64,000 bases of DNA from Sphingomonas sp. BGYR3 (GCF_025153455.1 NZ_JANZNT010000001.1:1746001-1810000), one strand, 5' to 3'. Shown: positions 1-9,700, counted from the stretch's first letter. The notes: generated by a model not told the origin, from the sequence alone. Translations and numbers: made by a program.

Positions 1-385
1 TGGCCGCCTCCGTTGCCAGGAAAAGCCAGGCCATCCGCCGCAGCCGCACGGCGTTTTCCGGGATGAACGGGTCTCCGGCCTGTACCGACCAGGCGATGCG
101 ATAGAGCAGCGTGAAGAACGCGATGGTCAGCGCCATCAGCATCGCCGCCCCGCTCAGCACCGCAACGATGCGCCACGGCAGTGTCGCCGGATCACCGATC
201 GCCCGGTCCTGCGTCAATCCGTCGGCCAGAACCTTGGCAATCTCCCCTTGCAACACGATAGCAGCCGGGATGGTGATCAGCACCACACCCAGCGCAACCC
301 ACAGCACGATCGTGATGATCCGGACCGTCACGGTGGCGACGGGCAACAGCACCCCGCCGGATCGTAGTTCCTGAACCTTCGTCAT
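1..385 (-). CDS. DUF2975 family membrane protein (3' end outside window)
   Basis: The first 128 codons are visible, starting MTKVQELRSG; the C-terminus runs off the left edge. Two strong hydrophobic segments are seen at about residues 17-38 and 50-72, followed by the stretch WSVQAGDPFIPEN and the start of another hydrophobic helix. This arrangement fits the DUF2975 family of small integral membrane proteins. Members are often followed by a short Xre-type helix-turn-helix gene, which would lie beyond this window. Function is unknown. The promoter region carries two direct repeats that may bind such a regulator (see 408-467). Confidence 0.75.
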   Translation of the reverse strand, partial: MTKVQELRSGGVLLPVATVTVRIITIVLWVALGVVLITIPAAIVLQGEIAKVLADGLTQDRAIGDPATLPWRIVAVLSGAAMLMALTIAFFTLLYRIAWSVQAGDPFIPENAVRLRRMAWLFLATEAA

Positions 386-407
386 ATCGAACCTCGATGT
401 TGTCGTT

Positions 408-467
408 ATTGTTTTTCGATATGCGAATGCGGTGGCGGGGTCAATCGGTTTTATTGCTTTTCGATAT
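408..467 (-). promoter_or_regulatory. Promoter with two direct ATATCGAAAANCAAT repeats upstream of DUF2975 gene
   Basis: Read on the minus strand, ATATCGAAAARCAAT occurs at 467-453 and again at 422-408, with 45 bases between equivalent positions and one difference. A candidate -35 TTGACC (444-439) and a -10-like TATCGA (421-416) are separated by 17 bases. One repeat therefore overlaps the -10 and the other lies just upstream of the -35. This is the geometry of an autoregulated operator. The binding protein is inferred, not seen. Confidence 0.5.
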
Positions 468-494
468 ACTCGATGCCGTTAAACAATAATCGGC

Positions 495-520
495 AAAAAA
501 GCGGGCGGGCGGACCCGCGC
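495..520 (-). terminator. Intrinsic terminator after the GH5 gene
   Basis: On the minus strand a short GC-only stem (GCGGG/CCCGC around TCCG, 518-505) is followed by CCGC and six T residues (500-495). It lies about 80 bases after the stop of the GH5 gene and before the divergently placed DUF2975 promoter. Confidence 0.6.
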
Positions 521-597
521 AGCCGACGACATCACCGGCTGCCCTGCCGCGACTGGTTCGGCCTGAATCCGGCAGGCGCAAGCACAGCGGGACGGGA

Positions 598-1602
598 TCA
601 TGCTGCAGCTGAGTTTCGGCGACGCAGTTCGTTCCTGACCAGCTGCCCCGCGGTCGTGATGTTGGCATCGGTCCAGCGACCATCGGTTGTCGTTCCAGGC
701 GTAAAGATCGAGCATAGCTCCGCCTTGTCGCTGACCGACCAGTTGGCGTGGCTGATCCCCCGCGCTTCCATCCAGTCCCACCACGCCTGCGCTTCTGCCG
801 CATCGATCGACTTGTCGCCGCTGGCTTCGGTGACGCCATATTCGGTGACGAACAGCGCCGCGCCCTTGGCCAGCGCACGGTCGGCCGCATCGCGCAGCCA
901 TTGCTTATGCGTGGCTGCGTAATAATGCAGCGTATAGGCGATGTTGGGATCGGCAACCGGATCGGCCGCCGCCTCCTCGACAGCCTGGCTCCAGGTGCGG
1001 GTGCCCAGCACGACCAGATTTCGCAGGTCATGGGCGCGGATGCTGGCCAGCACCTGCCGGTGATAGGGCTTGAGCACATCGGACCAGCCATGGTTCTGCA
1101 GCGGCTCGTTATAGGGTTCGTAGATCAGGTTGGGCAGCGCGCCCCATCGCTGCGCCACCCGGGCAAAAAAGGCAGCGGCATCGGCCGGGTGCGGTTCATG
1201 CGCGTGCCAGTCCACGATGACATACAGGCCCAGTGCCACGGCGGCATCGACCACCGTTTCCAGCTTTGCCCATTCCCGGTCGGGATGTTCGCGATAGCCG
1301 CCCTGATCCACGGCCACCGCTGCACGGATCAGGGTGATGCCCCAATCGTCGCGCAGCCGCCGGACCGTCGGCTCGTTCCAGTATTTGCCGATCCACTGGC
1401 TCCAGAACAGCGACATGCCGCGCAACGTGACCGGCTTTCCCGACTGATCCGTCAGGCGGCCATCCCTCACCTGAAGCCTGCCGTGCCGGGCAACGGCCGT
1501 CACCGGCTGTGTGGCGAGAGATGGAGCGGTCAGGGACGAAGCGGCCAGCGGCATGGCGGTAGCCATCCCGATCAGCGTGCGGCGGTCGATCATCGGGGTC
1601 AT
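598..1602 (-). CDS. Secreted glycoside hydrolase family 5 (cellulase-like) protein
   Basis: The product is a predicted exported (beta/alpha)8 glycosidase of 334 residues. Catalytic signatures of GH5 are present: the acid/base glutamate in YNEP (E166) and the nucleophile glutamate in FVTEYG (E254), with HYY at 226-228 and a tryptophan near 288 in the expected active-site order. The start at 1602 follows the purine-rich AGGAGA. It gives an N-terminus MTPMIDRRTLIG with a twin-arginine-like motif and a hydrophobic Ala-rich stretch, so Tat export is possible. The substrate (a beta-1,4-glucan or mannan) cannot be told from sequence. It lies 47 bases after the EVE-domain gene and ends before a terminator. 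Confidence 0.85.
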   Translation of the reverse strand: MTPMIDRRTLIGMATAMPLAASSLTAPSLATQPVTAVARHGRLQVRDGRLTDQSGKPVTLRGMSLFWSQWIGKYWNEPTVRRLRDDWGITLIRAAVAVDQGGYREHPDREWAKLETVVDAAVALGLYVIVDWHAHEPHPADAAAFFARVAQRWGALPNLIYEPYNEPLQNHGWSDVLKPYHRQVLASIRAHDLRNLVVLGTRTWSQAVEEAAADPVADPNIAYTLHYYAATHKQWLRDAADRALAKGAALFVTEYGVTEASGDKSIDAAEAQAWWDWMEARGISHANWSVSDKAELCSIFTPGTTTDGRWTDANITTAGQLVRNELRRRNSAAA

Positions 1603-1649
1603 GGCCTCTTCTCCTGGTGGCGAAAGAGGGCCGTGTCTGTCCGTCCGTG

Positions 1650-2048
1650 TCAACCGGTCATGGCGAGCACCGCCTGCCATTCCGCATCGCTGACCGGGCT
1701 GACCGACAGGCGCGACTGGCGCAGCATCGCCATGCCGGCCAGCGCCGGCTCACCCTTCAGCGCGGCAAGCGGCACAGGAGGGTGCATGGCGCGAAGCGGG
1801 CGTACCGGAACGGCGACCCACTCGCCATCCTTTGGATCGGGCACGGGATCGCCGGTCACCTCCATGGTGCCGACGACCGCCTTTTCCGCGCCGCTATGGT
1901 AGAAAAAGGCCGTGTCGCCTGCCCGCATCGCACGCAGGTGCAGCCGCGCGGCATTGTTGCGCACGCCATCCCAAAGCGTCGCGCCATCGCGCTCAAGATC
2001 GGCCCAGCCATAGCTGTCCGGTTCGGATTTCATCAGCCAGTGCGCCAT
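1650..2048 (-). CDS. EVE domain-containing protein
   Basis: This 132-residue protein begins MAHWLMKSEPDSYGWADL, the characteristic opening of EVE-domain proteins. It retains WDGVRNNAARLHLRAM and the F-Y-H-S segment near residues 47-52 that contribute to the PUA-like pocket. EVE domains are related to PUA and YTH folds and are thought to bind modified nucleobases in DNA or RNA; the ligand here is unknown. The start at 2048 is preferred over an upstream in-frame codon because family members begin at MAxWL. It is likely co-transcribed with the GH5 gene downstream. Confidence 0.85.
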   Translation of the reverse strand: MAHWLMKSEPDSYGWADLERDGATLWDGVRNNAARLHLRAMRAGDTAFFYHSGAEKAVVGTMEVTGDPVPDPKDGEWVAVPVRPLRAMHPPVPLAALKGEPALAGMAMLRQSRLSVSPVSDAEWQAVLAMTG

Positions 2049-2191
2049 GCCGTTGCTGTCCCCTGCGATAAACCGCCGCTGAATGGGGGGTTCCACCTCC
2101 ATTCAGCGCGATGCTGCCATGAATGATCCCATGCCGAAAGCTGGATGCGCCGTCATCCGGCCGGGGGCGGGGAGAATGAGGAGCATCCGAG

Positions 2192-2575
2192 ATGACGATG
2201 TTGAACAAGATCGGGTTGGGCGCAGTGCTGGTTGCCACGACGCTGACCGCAGCAAGCCCGGCAGAAGCGCAGCGCTATCGCTATCGCGACCGGGACAGGG
2301 GCGGTGACGTCGCCGCCGCCGCGATCGTTGGGGGCATTGCGGGGATCGTGATCGGCTCGGCGTTGGCCGACCGGGATCGCGGCCGCTACCACGACTACGA
2401 CCGCCGCTGGGATGATCGCCGCTGGGATTATGACCGCCGCTATTATCGCGATCGCGGTTATTATCCCGCCAATGGATATTACGCCCAGCGGTACCGGGAT
2501 TATCGCCGCTGCGACGTGCGCCGGGTCTGGGATCCCTATGAAGGCCGGCGGGTGCGCGTCCGGTATTGCTACTGA
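2192..2575 (+). CDS. Small exported Arg/Tyr-rich protein with glycine zipper
   Basis: I do not recognise a named family. The 127-residue product has a signal peptide (residues 1-26, cleavage after AEA), a glycine-zipper-like helix VGGIAGIVIGSALA (about 46-59), and a C-terminal half very rich in Arg, Asp and Tyr (repeats such as DRRW and RRYYRDRGYY). Two cysteines (107, 126) could form a disulfide. A good ribosome site GAGGAGC precedes the ATG and an intrinsic terminator follows, so it is a single-gene unit. Envelope localisation is inferred. Similar small surface proteins are common in sphingomonads. Confidence 0.75.
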   Translation: MTMLNKIGLGAVLVATTLTAASPAEAQRYRYRDRDRGGDVAAAAIVGGIAGIVIGSALADRDRGRYHDYDRRWDDRRWDYDRRYYRDRGYYPANGYYAQRYRDYRRCDVRRVWDPYEGRRVRVRYCY

Positions 2576-2587
2576 TCCAACCGGAAA

Positions 2588-2617
2588 GGCGGCGCTGCCC
2601 ATCGGCGCCGCCTTTTT
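2588..2617 (+). terminator. Intrinsic terminator of the glycine-zipper gene
   Basis: GGCGGCGC (2588-2595) pairs perfectly with GCGCCGCC (2605-2612) around a 9-base loop and is followed by five T residues (2613-2617), 13 bases after the stop codon. Confidence 0.85.
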
Positions 2618-2681
2618 CCCCAGCTAGGGATCGCGCATGCGGTGACTCGGCGGCGTAACGAAACCGGGTTACGCTGGGTCT

Positions 2682-4328
2682 ATGACGCAACGCGATTCGG
2701 CACCGCTCGCCCCGGACGATCCCTATGCCCGGACGGCACAGACCTTTCCGGTGTTGAGCGAAACGATGGCCAGACGCATTGCCGCTTATGGCCGGTCAGA
2801 ACCCGCTGAACAGGGCAGTTTCCTGTTCCGTCGCGGCGACCGCAGCGTCGATTTCTTTCTGGTCGAACAGGGCAGCATCGCGATCCTGGATCATGATGCC
2901 AAGGATGGCGACCGCATCGTTCACCATCACCAGCCGCGTCAGTTTACCGGCGAGCTTGACCTGTTCAACGACCGCAAAATCCTGGTCAGCGGGCAGGCGG
3001 CGGCCGATACGCGCGTCATTCGCGTCGCCCGGCCCGATTTCCGGCGCATGATCGCCGCAGAGCCGGATATCGGCGAGATCATCATGCGCGCCTTCATCCT
3101 GCGCCGGGTGGGCCTGATGCGCCACCGGCAGGGCGGGGTCACGCTGGTGGGGCCGGCCCATGCAGCCGCAACGGCGCGGATCGAAACCTTCCTCACTCGG
3201 AACGGCTATCCCCATCAGACGGTGGATACGGAGCGGGAGGCAGACCTGCCCGCCTGTCTTGATGCGTTCGGAGTGGATGCCGATGCCCTGCCTGTGGTGC
3301 TGGTCGATGGCGGCGTGCTGCGCAATCCCAGCAATGCCGATCTGGCCGATGCCCTGGGGCTGACCGTCGGGCTTGATCCGGATCAGGTGCATGACGTCGC
3401 CGTGGTCGGCGCGGGTCCGGCCGGGCTGGCGGCCGCCGTCTATGCCGCGTCAGAGGGGCTGTCGACGCTGATCATCGAGGGGATGGCTCCGGGCGGACAG
3501 GCGGGCACCAGTTCCAAGATCGAGAATTATCTTGGCTTTCCTACCGGGATTTCGGGCCAGGCGCTGGCCGGCCGGGCGCAGGTTCAGGCACAGAAATTCG
3601 GCGCCCGGCTTGCCGTTTCGCGCAGCGTCAGCGGCATCGACTGCGAAGCTCGGCCCTATCGCCTGATACTGGACGACGGCGCAAGCGTGCAGGCGCGGGC
3701 CATCGTGATCGCCACCGGCGCACGCTATCGCAAGCTGGATCACCTGGCCGGATATGACCGGTTCGAGGGCAATGGCATCCATTACGCCGCGACGGCGATG
3801 GAGGCGGGCCTGTGCGCGGGCAGCGAGGTGGTCGTCATAGGCGGCGGCAATTCGGCGGGTCAGGCGGCGATGTTCCTGTCCGGCCATGCCGCCCATGTCC
3901 ACATCCTGGTGCGCGGGCGCGGCCTTGCGGACACCATGTCGGCCTATCTGATCGAACGGATCGAAGCGTGCGAAACGGTGACCCTGCATCCGCATAGCGA
4001 GATGACAGCGCTGGAGGGCGACAGCCATCTGGCCTCCGTCCGCTGGACCCAGCGTCATACAGGCGCGGAAACGCACAAGGCGGTCGGCGCGCTGTTCGTG
4101 ATGATCGGTGCGCAGCCCAATACGGCATGGCTGGAGGGTTGCGTCTCGCTGGACGACAAGGGGTTCGTCCAGACGCAGGGCGACCGCCTGTTCGAAACAT
4201 CGCAGCCAGGCATCTTTGCCGTGGGCGATGTCCGCGCGGGGTCGGTCAAGCGCGTGGCATCCGGGGTTGGCGAGGGATCGGTGGTCGTATCCGCCGTTCA
4301 CGGCTATCTGGCCGATACGGCCGACTGA
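2682..4328 (+). CDS. Cyclic nucleotide-binding domain / thioredoxin reductase-like flavoprotein fusion
   Basis: The 548-residue protein has three parts. A CRP-like cyclic-nucleotide-binding domain spans about 25-145. A small glutaredoxin/thioredoxin-like alpha-beta domain spans about 152-228, without a CxxC. A class II thioredoxin reductase-like flavoprotein spans 236-545, with FAD motif GAGPAG (243-248), NAD(P)H motif GGGNSAG (387-393) and FAD motif GDVR (515-518). The position of the thioredoxin reductase CATC pair reads AATA (369-372), so both redox cysteines are replaced. It therefore cannot reduce thioredoxin in the usual way; an NAD(P)H oxidase, a ferredoxin/flavodoxin reductase or a sensor role are alternatives. 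No strong ribosome site is seen. Confidence 0.85.
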   Translation: MTQRDSAPLAPDDPYARTAQTFPVLSETMARRIAAYGRSEPAEQGSFLFRRGDRSVDFFLVEQGSIAILDHDAKDGDRIVHHHQPRQFTGELDLFNDRKILVSGQAAADTRVIRVARPDFRRMIAAEPDIGEIIMRAFILRRVGLMRHRQGGVTLVGPAHAAATARIETFLTRNGYPHQTVDTEREADLPACLDAFGVDADALPVVLVDGGVLRNPSNADLADALGLTVGLDPDQVHDVAVVGAGPAGLAAAVYAASEGLSTLIIEGMAPGGQAGTSSKIENYLGFPTGISGQALAGRAQVQAQKFGARLAVSRSVSGIDCEARPYRLILDDGASVQARAIVIATGARYRKLDHLAGYDRFEGNGIHYAATAMEAGLCAGSEVVVIGGGNSAGQAAMFLSGHAAHVHILVRGRGLADTMSAYLIERIEACETVTLHPHSEMTALEGDSHLASVRWTQRHTGAETHKAVGALFVMIGAQPNTAWLEGCVSLDDKGFVQTQGDRLFETSQPGIFAVGDVRAGSVKRVASGVGEGSVVVSAVHGYLADTAD

Positions 4329-4388
4329 ACTGTTGCAAAGGGCCAAAGCCAGCTTGGCATCCGGCCATCGCCCCGCTATGCGGCGGGC

Positions 4389-4682
4389 ATGAGCGACACG
4401 CCCCCCGACCATCTGTCCGTCAATCCCAACAGCCCGCATTTCGATGCCGAAACCCTGCGCCGTGGCATCGGCATCCGGTTCAAGGGCGTGGAACGCCGCG
4501 ATGTCGAGGAATATTCGATTTCCGAAGGCTGGATCCGCGTCCAGCTGGGCAAGAAGGTCGATCGCCATGGTCAGCCGTTGACCATCAAGCTGACCGGCCC
4601 GGTCGAGGCATGGTATCAGGATGTCGGCGCGGCTGACGCTGCCGACGAAGCCGCCGACACGGGCGACGCCAGCGCCGACTGA
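4389..4682 (+). CDS. DUF3297 family protein
   Basis: A 97-residue soluble protein beginning MSDTPPDHLSVNPNSPHFD, with the conserved core RGIGIRFKGVER and the segment VEEYSISEGWIRVQLGKK, matching the DUF3297 family of small proteobacterial proteins of unknown function. The C-terminus is an acidic Ala/Asp-rich tail. It follows the flavoprotein fusion by 60 bases on the same strand and may share its transcript. Confidence 0.8.
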   Translation: MSDTPPDHLSVNPNSPHFDAETLRRGIGIRFKGVERRDVEEYSISEGWIRVQLGKKVDRHGQPLTIKLTGPVEAWYQDVGAADAADEAADTGDASAD

Positions 4683-4732
4683 TCGATGGTGCCGGCGGAC
4701 GCTGGCCCCCACTCAATCATCCCGCCCGGCAT

Positions 4733-4758
4733 GAAGCCCCGGCATCAACCGGGGCTTC
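4733..4758. terminator. Hairpin between convergent genes
   Basis: A perfect 10-base inverted repeat GAAGCCCCGG / CCGGGGCTTC (4733-4742 and 4749-4758) with a 6-base loop sits between the converging DUF3297 and response-regulator genes. There is no clear T tract on either side, so its use as a bidirectional terminator is inferred from position. Confidence 0.5.
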
Positions 4759-4765
4759 GCCAGGG

Positions 4766-5566
4766 TCAGTGGACGAAACGCGCCACCACGTCGCGATAGC
4801 TGCGGCTCACCTTTACCTGCGCGCCTGAATCCAGCACCAGAAAGCATTCGCCATTGGTGTGCGGTTTCACCTGCTTGACCAGGTCCAGGTTGACGATGGT
4901 CGACCGGTGCACCCGCTGGAACCGGCGCGGATCCAGCCGTTTTTCCAGGTCCTTCATCGTCTGACGCAGGATCAGCGTGTTGTCGGCGGTCTTGATGCAC
5001 ATGTAATCGCCCGCCGCCTCCACGCTTTCGATGCTGTCCACATCGACGCGGAAAATCTGGCCGCGATCCTTGATGTTGATCAGCCGCTCGTACCGGCTCG
5101 ATTCCGGTGCATCGGAACCGACGTTCAGCCCCTCGACCGCATCGGGGGCGACTTCCGCCAGCACTTCCTTCAGCTTTTCGACCTCGGCGCTACCCCGCTT
5201 TTCGGTCAGCCGCTGGCGCACGCGTTCCAGCGTGTCAGCGAGGCGGCTCTCCTCCACCGGCTTCACCAGATAATCGAATGCCTGCGCCTCGAACGCGCGG
5301 ATGGCATGATCGGAATAGGCGGTGACGAACACGAACAGCGGCGGTTCGACCTCCATCAGGCCCTGCACCACCGAAAACCCGTCAAAGCCGGGCATCTGAA
5401 TGTCCAGAAACACAAGGTCGGGCTTGTGCGTCTTGATCGCGCGGATCGCTTCGCGGCCATTGCCGCATTTCTCGACGATTTCGACATCCTCATGCGCCTG
5501 AAGCCGAAGCTCAAGGCCCTGGATCGCCAGCGGTTCGTCGTCGACCAAAATGGTTCGAATTGTCAT
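4766..5566 (-). CDS. LytTR-family response regulator
   Basis: A 266-residue two-component regulator. The receiver domain (about 1-120) has the acidic pair D9/D10, phospho-acceptor D55 in VFLDIQMP, and K102 in YLVKP. The LytTR DNA-binding domain (about 160-264) contains IESVEAAGDYMCI and the typical FQRVHRSTIVNLDLV segment. LytTR proteins bind direct repeats in promoters as transcription factors. The start codon overlaps the stop of the upstream sensor kinase gene by ATGA, so the pair is translationally coupled and presumably cognate. Confidence 0.93.
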   Translation of the reverse strand: MTIRTILVDDEPLAIQGLELRLQAHEDVEIVEKCGNGREAIRAIKTHKPDLVFLDIQMPGFDGFSVVQGLMEVEPPLFVFVTAYSDHAIRAFEAQAFDYLVKPVEESRLADTLERVRQRLTEKRGSAEVEKLKEVLAEVAPDAVEGLNVGSDAPESSRYERLINIKDRGQIFRVDVDSIESVEAAGDYMCIKTADNTLILRQTMKDLEKRLDPRRFQRVHRSTIVNLDLVKQVKPHTNGECFLVLDSGAQVKVSRSYRDVVARFVH

Positions 5567-6657
5567 GCTGCCTCTCGATCGGGTTCTTCCAGCTGGAAGG
5601 GCAATTCAATCAGAACGCTGAATCCCCCACCTGGTTTCGATCGCGTTTCGAAACGATGCTGGTCGCCATAGGCCTGGGCCAACCGCTCGCGCGTGTTGGT
5701 CAGTCCTACGCCAGTCGACAGGCTTGGCCGCTTTGGCCGGTCGATCAAGCCGGGACCGGTGTCCGACACGGTGATCTGCACCCGTTCCCCGTTGAGGCGA
5801 GCGACAACCGCGATCTCCGCCCCCTCCTCCAGCGGCGTCACCGCATATTTGATCGCGTTTTCGACCAGCGGCTGCAGGATCAGCGAGGGCAGCCGGGCCT
5901 GGGCGACGCGCACATCGATATCGAACTTTGGGCGCAGACGCTCGTCGAACCGCATCTTCTCGATCTCGAGATAGAGCTTCAGCGTCTCCACCTCCTGTTC
6001 CAGCGGCACGTGCGCGGTGGGCTCGTTCGCCAGGGTATAGCGCAGGAACGAGGCCAGCCGGCTGAGCATCGCATTCGCCCGCTCGGTCTGTTTCAGCAGC
6101 ACCAGCGTCGAGATGGAATTGAGCGTGTTGAACAGGAAATGCGGGTTGAGCTGATAGCGCAGCATGGCAAGCTGAGCCGAACTGGCTTGGCTTTCCAGAT
6201 GCTGCATCTGATCGATCTGCGCCTCGACGATCAGATAGAAATTGATGCCGAAATACAGCGCCGACCATCCGGCCAGCACCGTGAAGTTGAGGAAGACAAG
6301 GCCCAGCACCAGCTGAAGATCGACATTGGGCGCCGCCTGACGGATGAAGACGAAGGTAAAGGCATCGATGACGGCATACAGCCCCGTCGCCCCGACCAGC
6401 GTCAGCACGGTCAGCAAAATGCCCGACAGGCGCGGCAATCGCCGGTACATGGCATAAAGCACGGACAGCAGCAGCGTCAGGCAATAGCCGACAATGGCAT
6501 TGATCATCACCGACAGGACGGTGTCGACGTCAAAGCTGTTCGAAATGCTGGAAACCGTACGAAGCAGCAGATAGCCGGACCAGCCCGCCGCCTGCAGCAC
6601 CCAGAAGGCGCGGCTCTTGTCTTCGAAAAACGGGCGGGAAAGCACGGGCGGACGCAT
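5563..6657 (-). CDS. LytS/YesM-type sensor histidine kinase
   Basis: A 364-residue membrane kinase of the His_kinase (PF06580) class. Several hydrophobic segments occur between about residues 18 and 145, followed by the phospho-acceptor region LRYQLNPHFLFNTLN with H173. The ATP-binding domain shows PLVENAIKYAV and SDTGPGL. The start at 6657 (MRPPVLSRPFFED) is chosen because upstream in-frame sequence runs through the terminator of the preceding gene. It overlaps the LytTR regulator by ATGA. No periplasmic sensor domain is visible, so the signal is probably sensed in or near the membrane. Confidence 0.9.
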   Translation of the reverse strand: MRPPVLSRPFFEDKSRAFWVLQAAGWSGYLLLRTVSSISNSFDVDTVLSVMINAIVGYCLTLLLSVLYAMYRRLPRLSGILLTVLTLVGATGLYAVIDAFTFVFIRQAAPNVDLQLVLGLVFLNFTVLAGWSALYFGINFYLIVEAQIDQMQHLESQASSAQLAMLRYQLNPHFLFNTLNSISTLVLLKQTERANAMLSRLASFLRYTLANEPTAHVPLEQEVETLKLYLEIEKMRFDERLRPKFDIDVRVAQARLPSLILQPLVENAIKYAVTPLEEGAEIAVVARLNGERVQITVSDTGPGLIDRPKRPSLSTGVGLTNTRERLAQAYGDQHRFETRSKPGGGFSVLIELPFQLEEPDREAA

Positions 6658-6711
6658 CGACGCCAATCTAGGCGCGGATTGCCGCCGGAGCAAATCCGGC
6701 CCGCCAGCGCC

Positions 6712-6747
6712 AAAGAAAAACCGCCGCCCCATTGCTGGGACGGCGGT
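6712..6747 (-). terminator. Intrinsic terminator of the TonB receptor gene
   Basis: On the minus strand ACCGCCGTCCC, loop AGCAAT and GGGGCGGCGGT (one G-T wobble) is followed by TTTTCTTT. It begins about 23 bases after the TonB-receptor stop codon, separating that gene from the kinase-regulator pair. Confidence 0.85.
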
Positions 6748-6770
6748 GAAAGGGGTTGTCGATGCGTTGA

Positions 6771-9700
6771 TCAAAAGCCGTAACGGACACCCAGCTGGAT
6801 GCGCCACAGCGACGGCGAGGTCGAAACCAGATTATTCTCTCGGTTCGAGAAGTTGGTCAGGACATAACGACCCTGAGCATCCACGCCGCTATCGATGACA
6901 CCGACATTGTTACCGACGGTACGGCTGATGTTCCAATTGCTGTCGATCAGATTCAGGAAGTTGTCAAAGTCAGCGAACAGGGTGAAGCGGTCCTTCACGC
7001 CAAAGAAGTTCGCCGGTCCGGGCAGTTCCTGGCTGAAGCGCAGGTCCAGGTCGAAGAACCAGTCATTCTCGCAGACATTGGCAGGCATCGTCCGGCCGCG
7101 ATACTTCGACACGCAGTCGTTACCGCTGATGAACTGATCATACGCAGCCACCGCAGCAGCGTTGCTGGTCGGAGCGACGTTAGGATCGGATACGCCGGTC
7201 GGCACATAGATCGGATTGTTGAACGTACCCGAAACGCTGTCTGCGAACACGCCGCCATTGGCGAACACGTAGCTGTACGGACGACCAGAACGGCCAACGA
7301 ACACGAAGCCGAAGCTGGTGTCGTACTCGTCGAAAAACTGCTCACGGAAGTTCAGGCCCAGCGTGATGTTGTGCTTGGACGCATAGGACGACCGCTGACG
7401 TTCAGGATCCTGACGATCGAACAGCGTGGCGCCGTCGAAGCTGGAACCGGCCGTGGTCGCATTGTTGAACCGGCGCTGTTCGGCATCGGTAAAGGCATAG
7501 CCCAGATTGAACCGGGTGGTGCCGCCTGCCGTGAACAAACCGCTGTCGAACCGCTTGGACAGGATGACCGACGCCGCATGGCTTTCAAATCCGGCCGAGT
7601 TGGTCAGCTGGATTTCATCGTCACGCTGCGTGTTGAAGCAGGGCGCATTGATGTTGGTATAGGTCGGCGGCGTACCACCCTGGTTCTGCAGCACGGCCGT
7701 ACAACCCGCCACCGTCGGGTCGATCGAGGCGTAGATCGGGCGACCATCGACGGTGAAACCGTTGAGGCCGCTCGTCGTGCGAACAACCTGAGCCAGATCG
7801 ACGAACGACGCGGGGTTCCGGAACTTGGAATAGATATAGTCGAGGTTCAGGTTCCAGTCGCTGAACAGGCCGCTGGCGGTACCGATCCGGGTTGCAAAGC
7901 CCAGGTTGGCGCGCAGCACGGTCGGGATGCGGAAGTTCGGATCGGTCGACTGGGTGTCGGCCAGACCACGATTGGCCTGATCGGCAGCAGCCTGGAAGAC
8001 ACAGCCCGGAACGCCGGTGAACTGACCCTGAGCGTTGACGACATCCACGCGGCCACCAACCCGGATCGGGTTGCACAGCGCGTTAGCCAGATCGCCGAAA
8101 CCGATTGCACGGCCATTGTTCTGGAATGCGTTGGACACCCAGACCAACGGATCGCCGCCGGAGAAGATGCCGACGCCGCCCTTGAGCTGGCTGTTGGTCA
8201 GGAAACCGTCATTCTCGAAGTTGTAGGTGAAGCCGACACGCGGCTGCACCACGACGGGAATGTTCGAGAAGCTGACATTGTTGGCAAAACCGTAACGACG
8301 GATGAATTCCGGGTTGGTCTGCGGCGAGCCGCCGTCGAACCAGTCGGCGCGAACACCCGCGAGCACGTTGAGACGGGGCGTGACCTGCCAGCTGTCCTGA
8401 GCATAGATCGAGAACTGCGTCCGCTTGTACGCGGCGGCCGCGGTATTCACATCCAGCGTCGGGGTCGCGTTGGTGTAGGCGCCGGAAGCACCGTTGTTGC
8501 CGGTCGCCGTTGCACCGTTGACGATCTGCGTTCCGTTCGGATTGCTGTTACCGCCAATGGTGAGCAGGCCAGCAGCGAAATCGTCGAGATTGGCGAAGGT
8601 CAGCGTGCCGGTCGCGTTCTGAACGAACAGGTTGAATACATCCGCCTGATTGGCTTCGAAGCCGATGGTGATGTCGTGCCCTTCAGGCTTGATGTGGGCA
8701 GCAACCTTCAGCTGGTCCACCTGGGTCTGCAGATCGTTTGCCGCACGGCTGAAGCCCGGGCCGGCAACGAAAGAGCCGTCGAGGCGGGTATTGTTCGGTC
8801 CGGGCTGCGACACACCGACAACAAGACGGGGAAGCGGATTCGCAGACTGCGCTTCGCCACCGCCAAGCGGGCCCTGGACGTCGGCGACATCTGCACGGCT
8901 TACCCGCACTTCGGTCGAGAACATGTCCGACCAGTCGGAATAGAGGCGAGCCGAGTAGAAGCTGGCGTCGGTGCCTTCGTCCTCATAGGAGTTGAGGCCA
9001 GTGAACCGATCAGCGCCGAAATCGTCGGGTTCGATGTTGCTTTCCTTGAGCCGCTGATACGTCGCCTCAAAGCGATGGCCTTCCGTGATGTACCAGTCCA
9101 GGCGGCCGAAATAGCGAACGCTGTATTCGGGCAGGCTCTGGCCCGCAGGACCCGGATCGACCCCATACACTTCACGCGCGATCTGCGAGAACCGCTCGAA
9201 CTGGGCGAGATTCGCGAAGTTGACTTCGTTGGGATAGTTGGAACCGATCAGGCCGGTGTCCTCAACATCGCCAAGATCCGTCTCCTCATACGCGAACGAG
9301 AAAAACAGCTTGTCCTTGATGATCGGGCCGGAAAGCGCGGCGCCCCAGCGCTTTTCCTCGAACGGCGCGATGTTCAGTTCGCGGCCGTTCAGCGAATTGC
9401 CCTGCAGCGAGTCGCTGGCATAGTTGAAGAAGGCCGAGCCATGAAACGTGTTCTGGCCCGACTTGGTGACGACGTTGATGGCGCAACCGGTGAACTGGCC
9501 ATACTGAACGTCGAACGGCGCGAATTCGACCGACGTTTCGCGGACGGCGTCGAACGGGATCGGCTGGGCGTTGCGGGCCGCGAACGGCGTGCCGTTCAAA
9601 CCGTAGATGTCGGCCTGCTGAATGCCGTCGATACTGAACGTGTTCGAACGGTCGTTGCCGCCCAGACACGAGATGCGATCGACTTCGTTTTGACGGTCCA

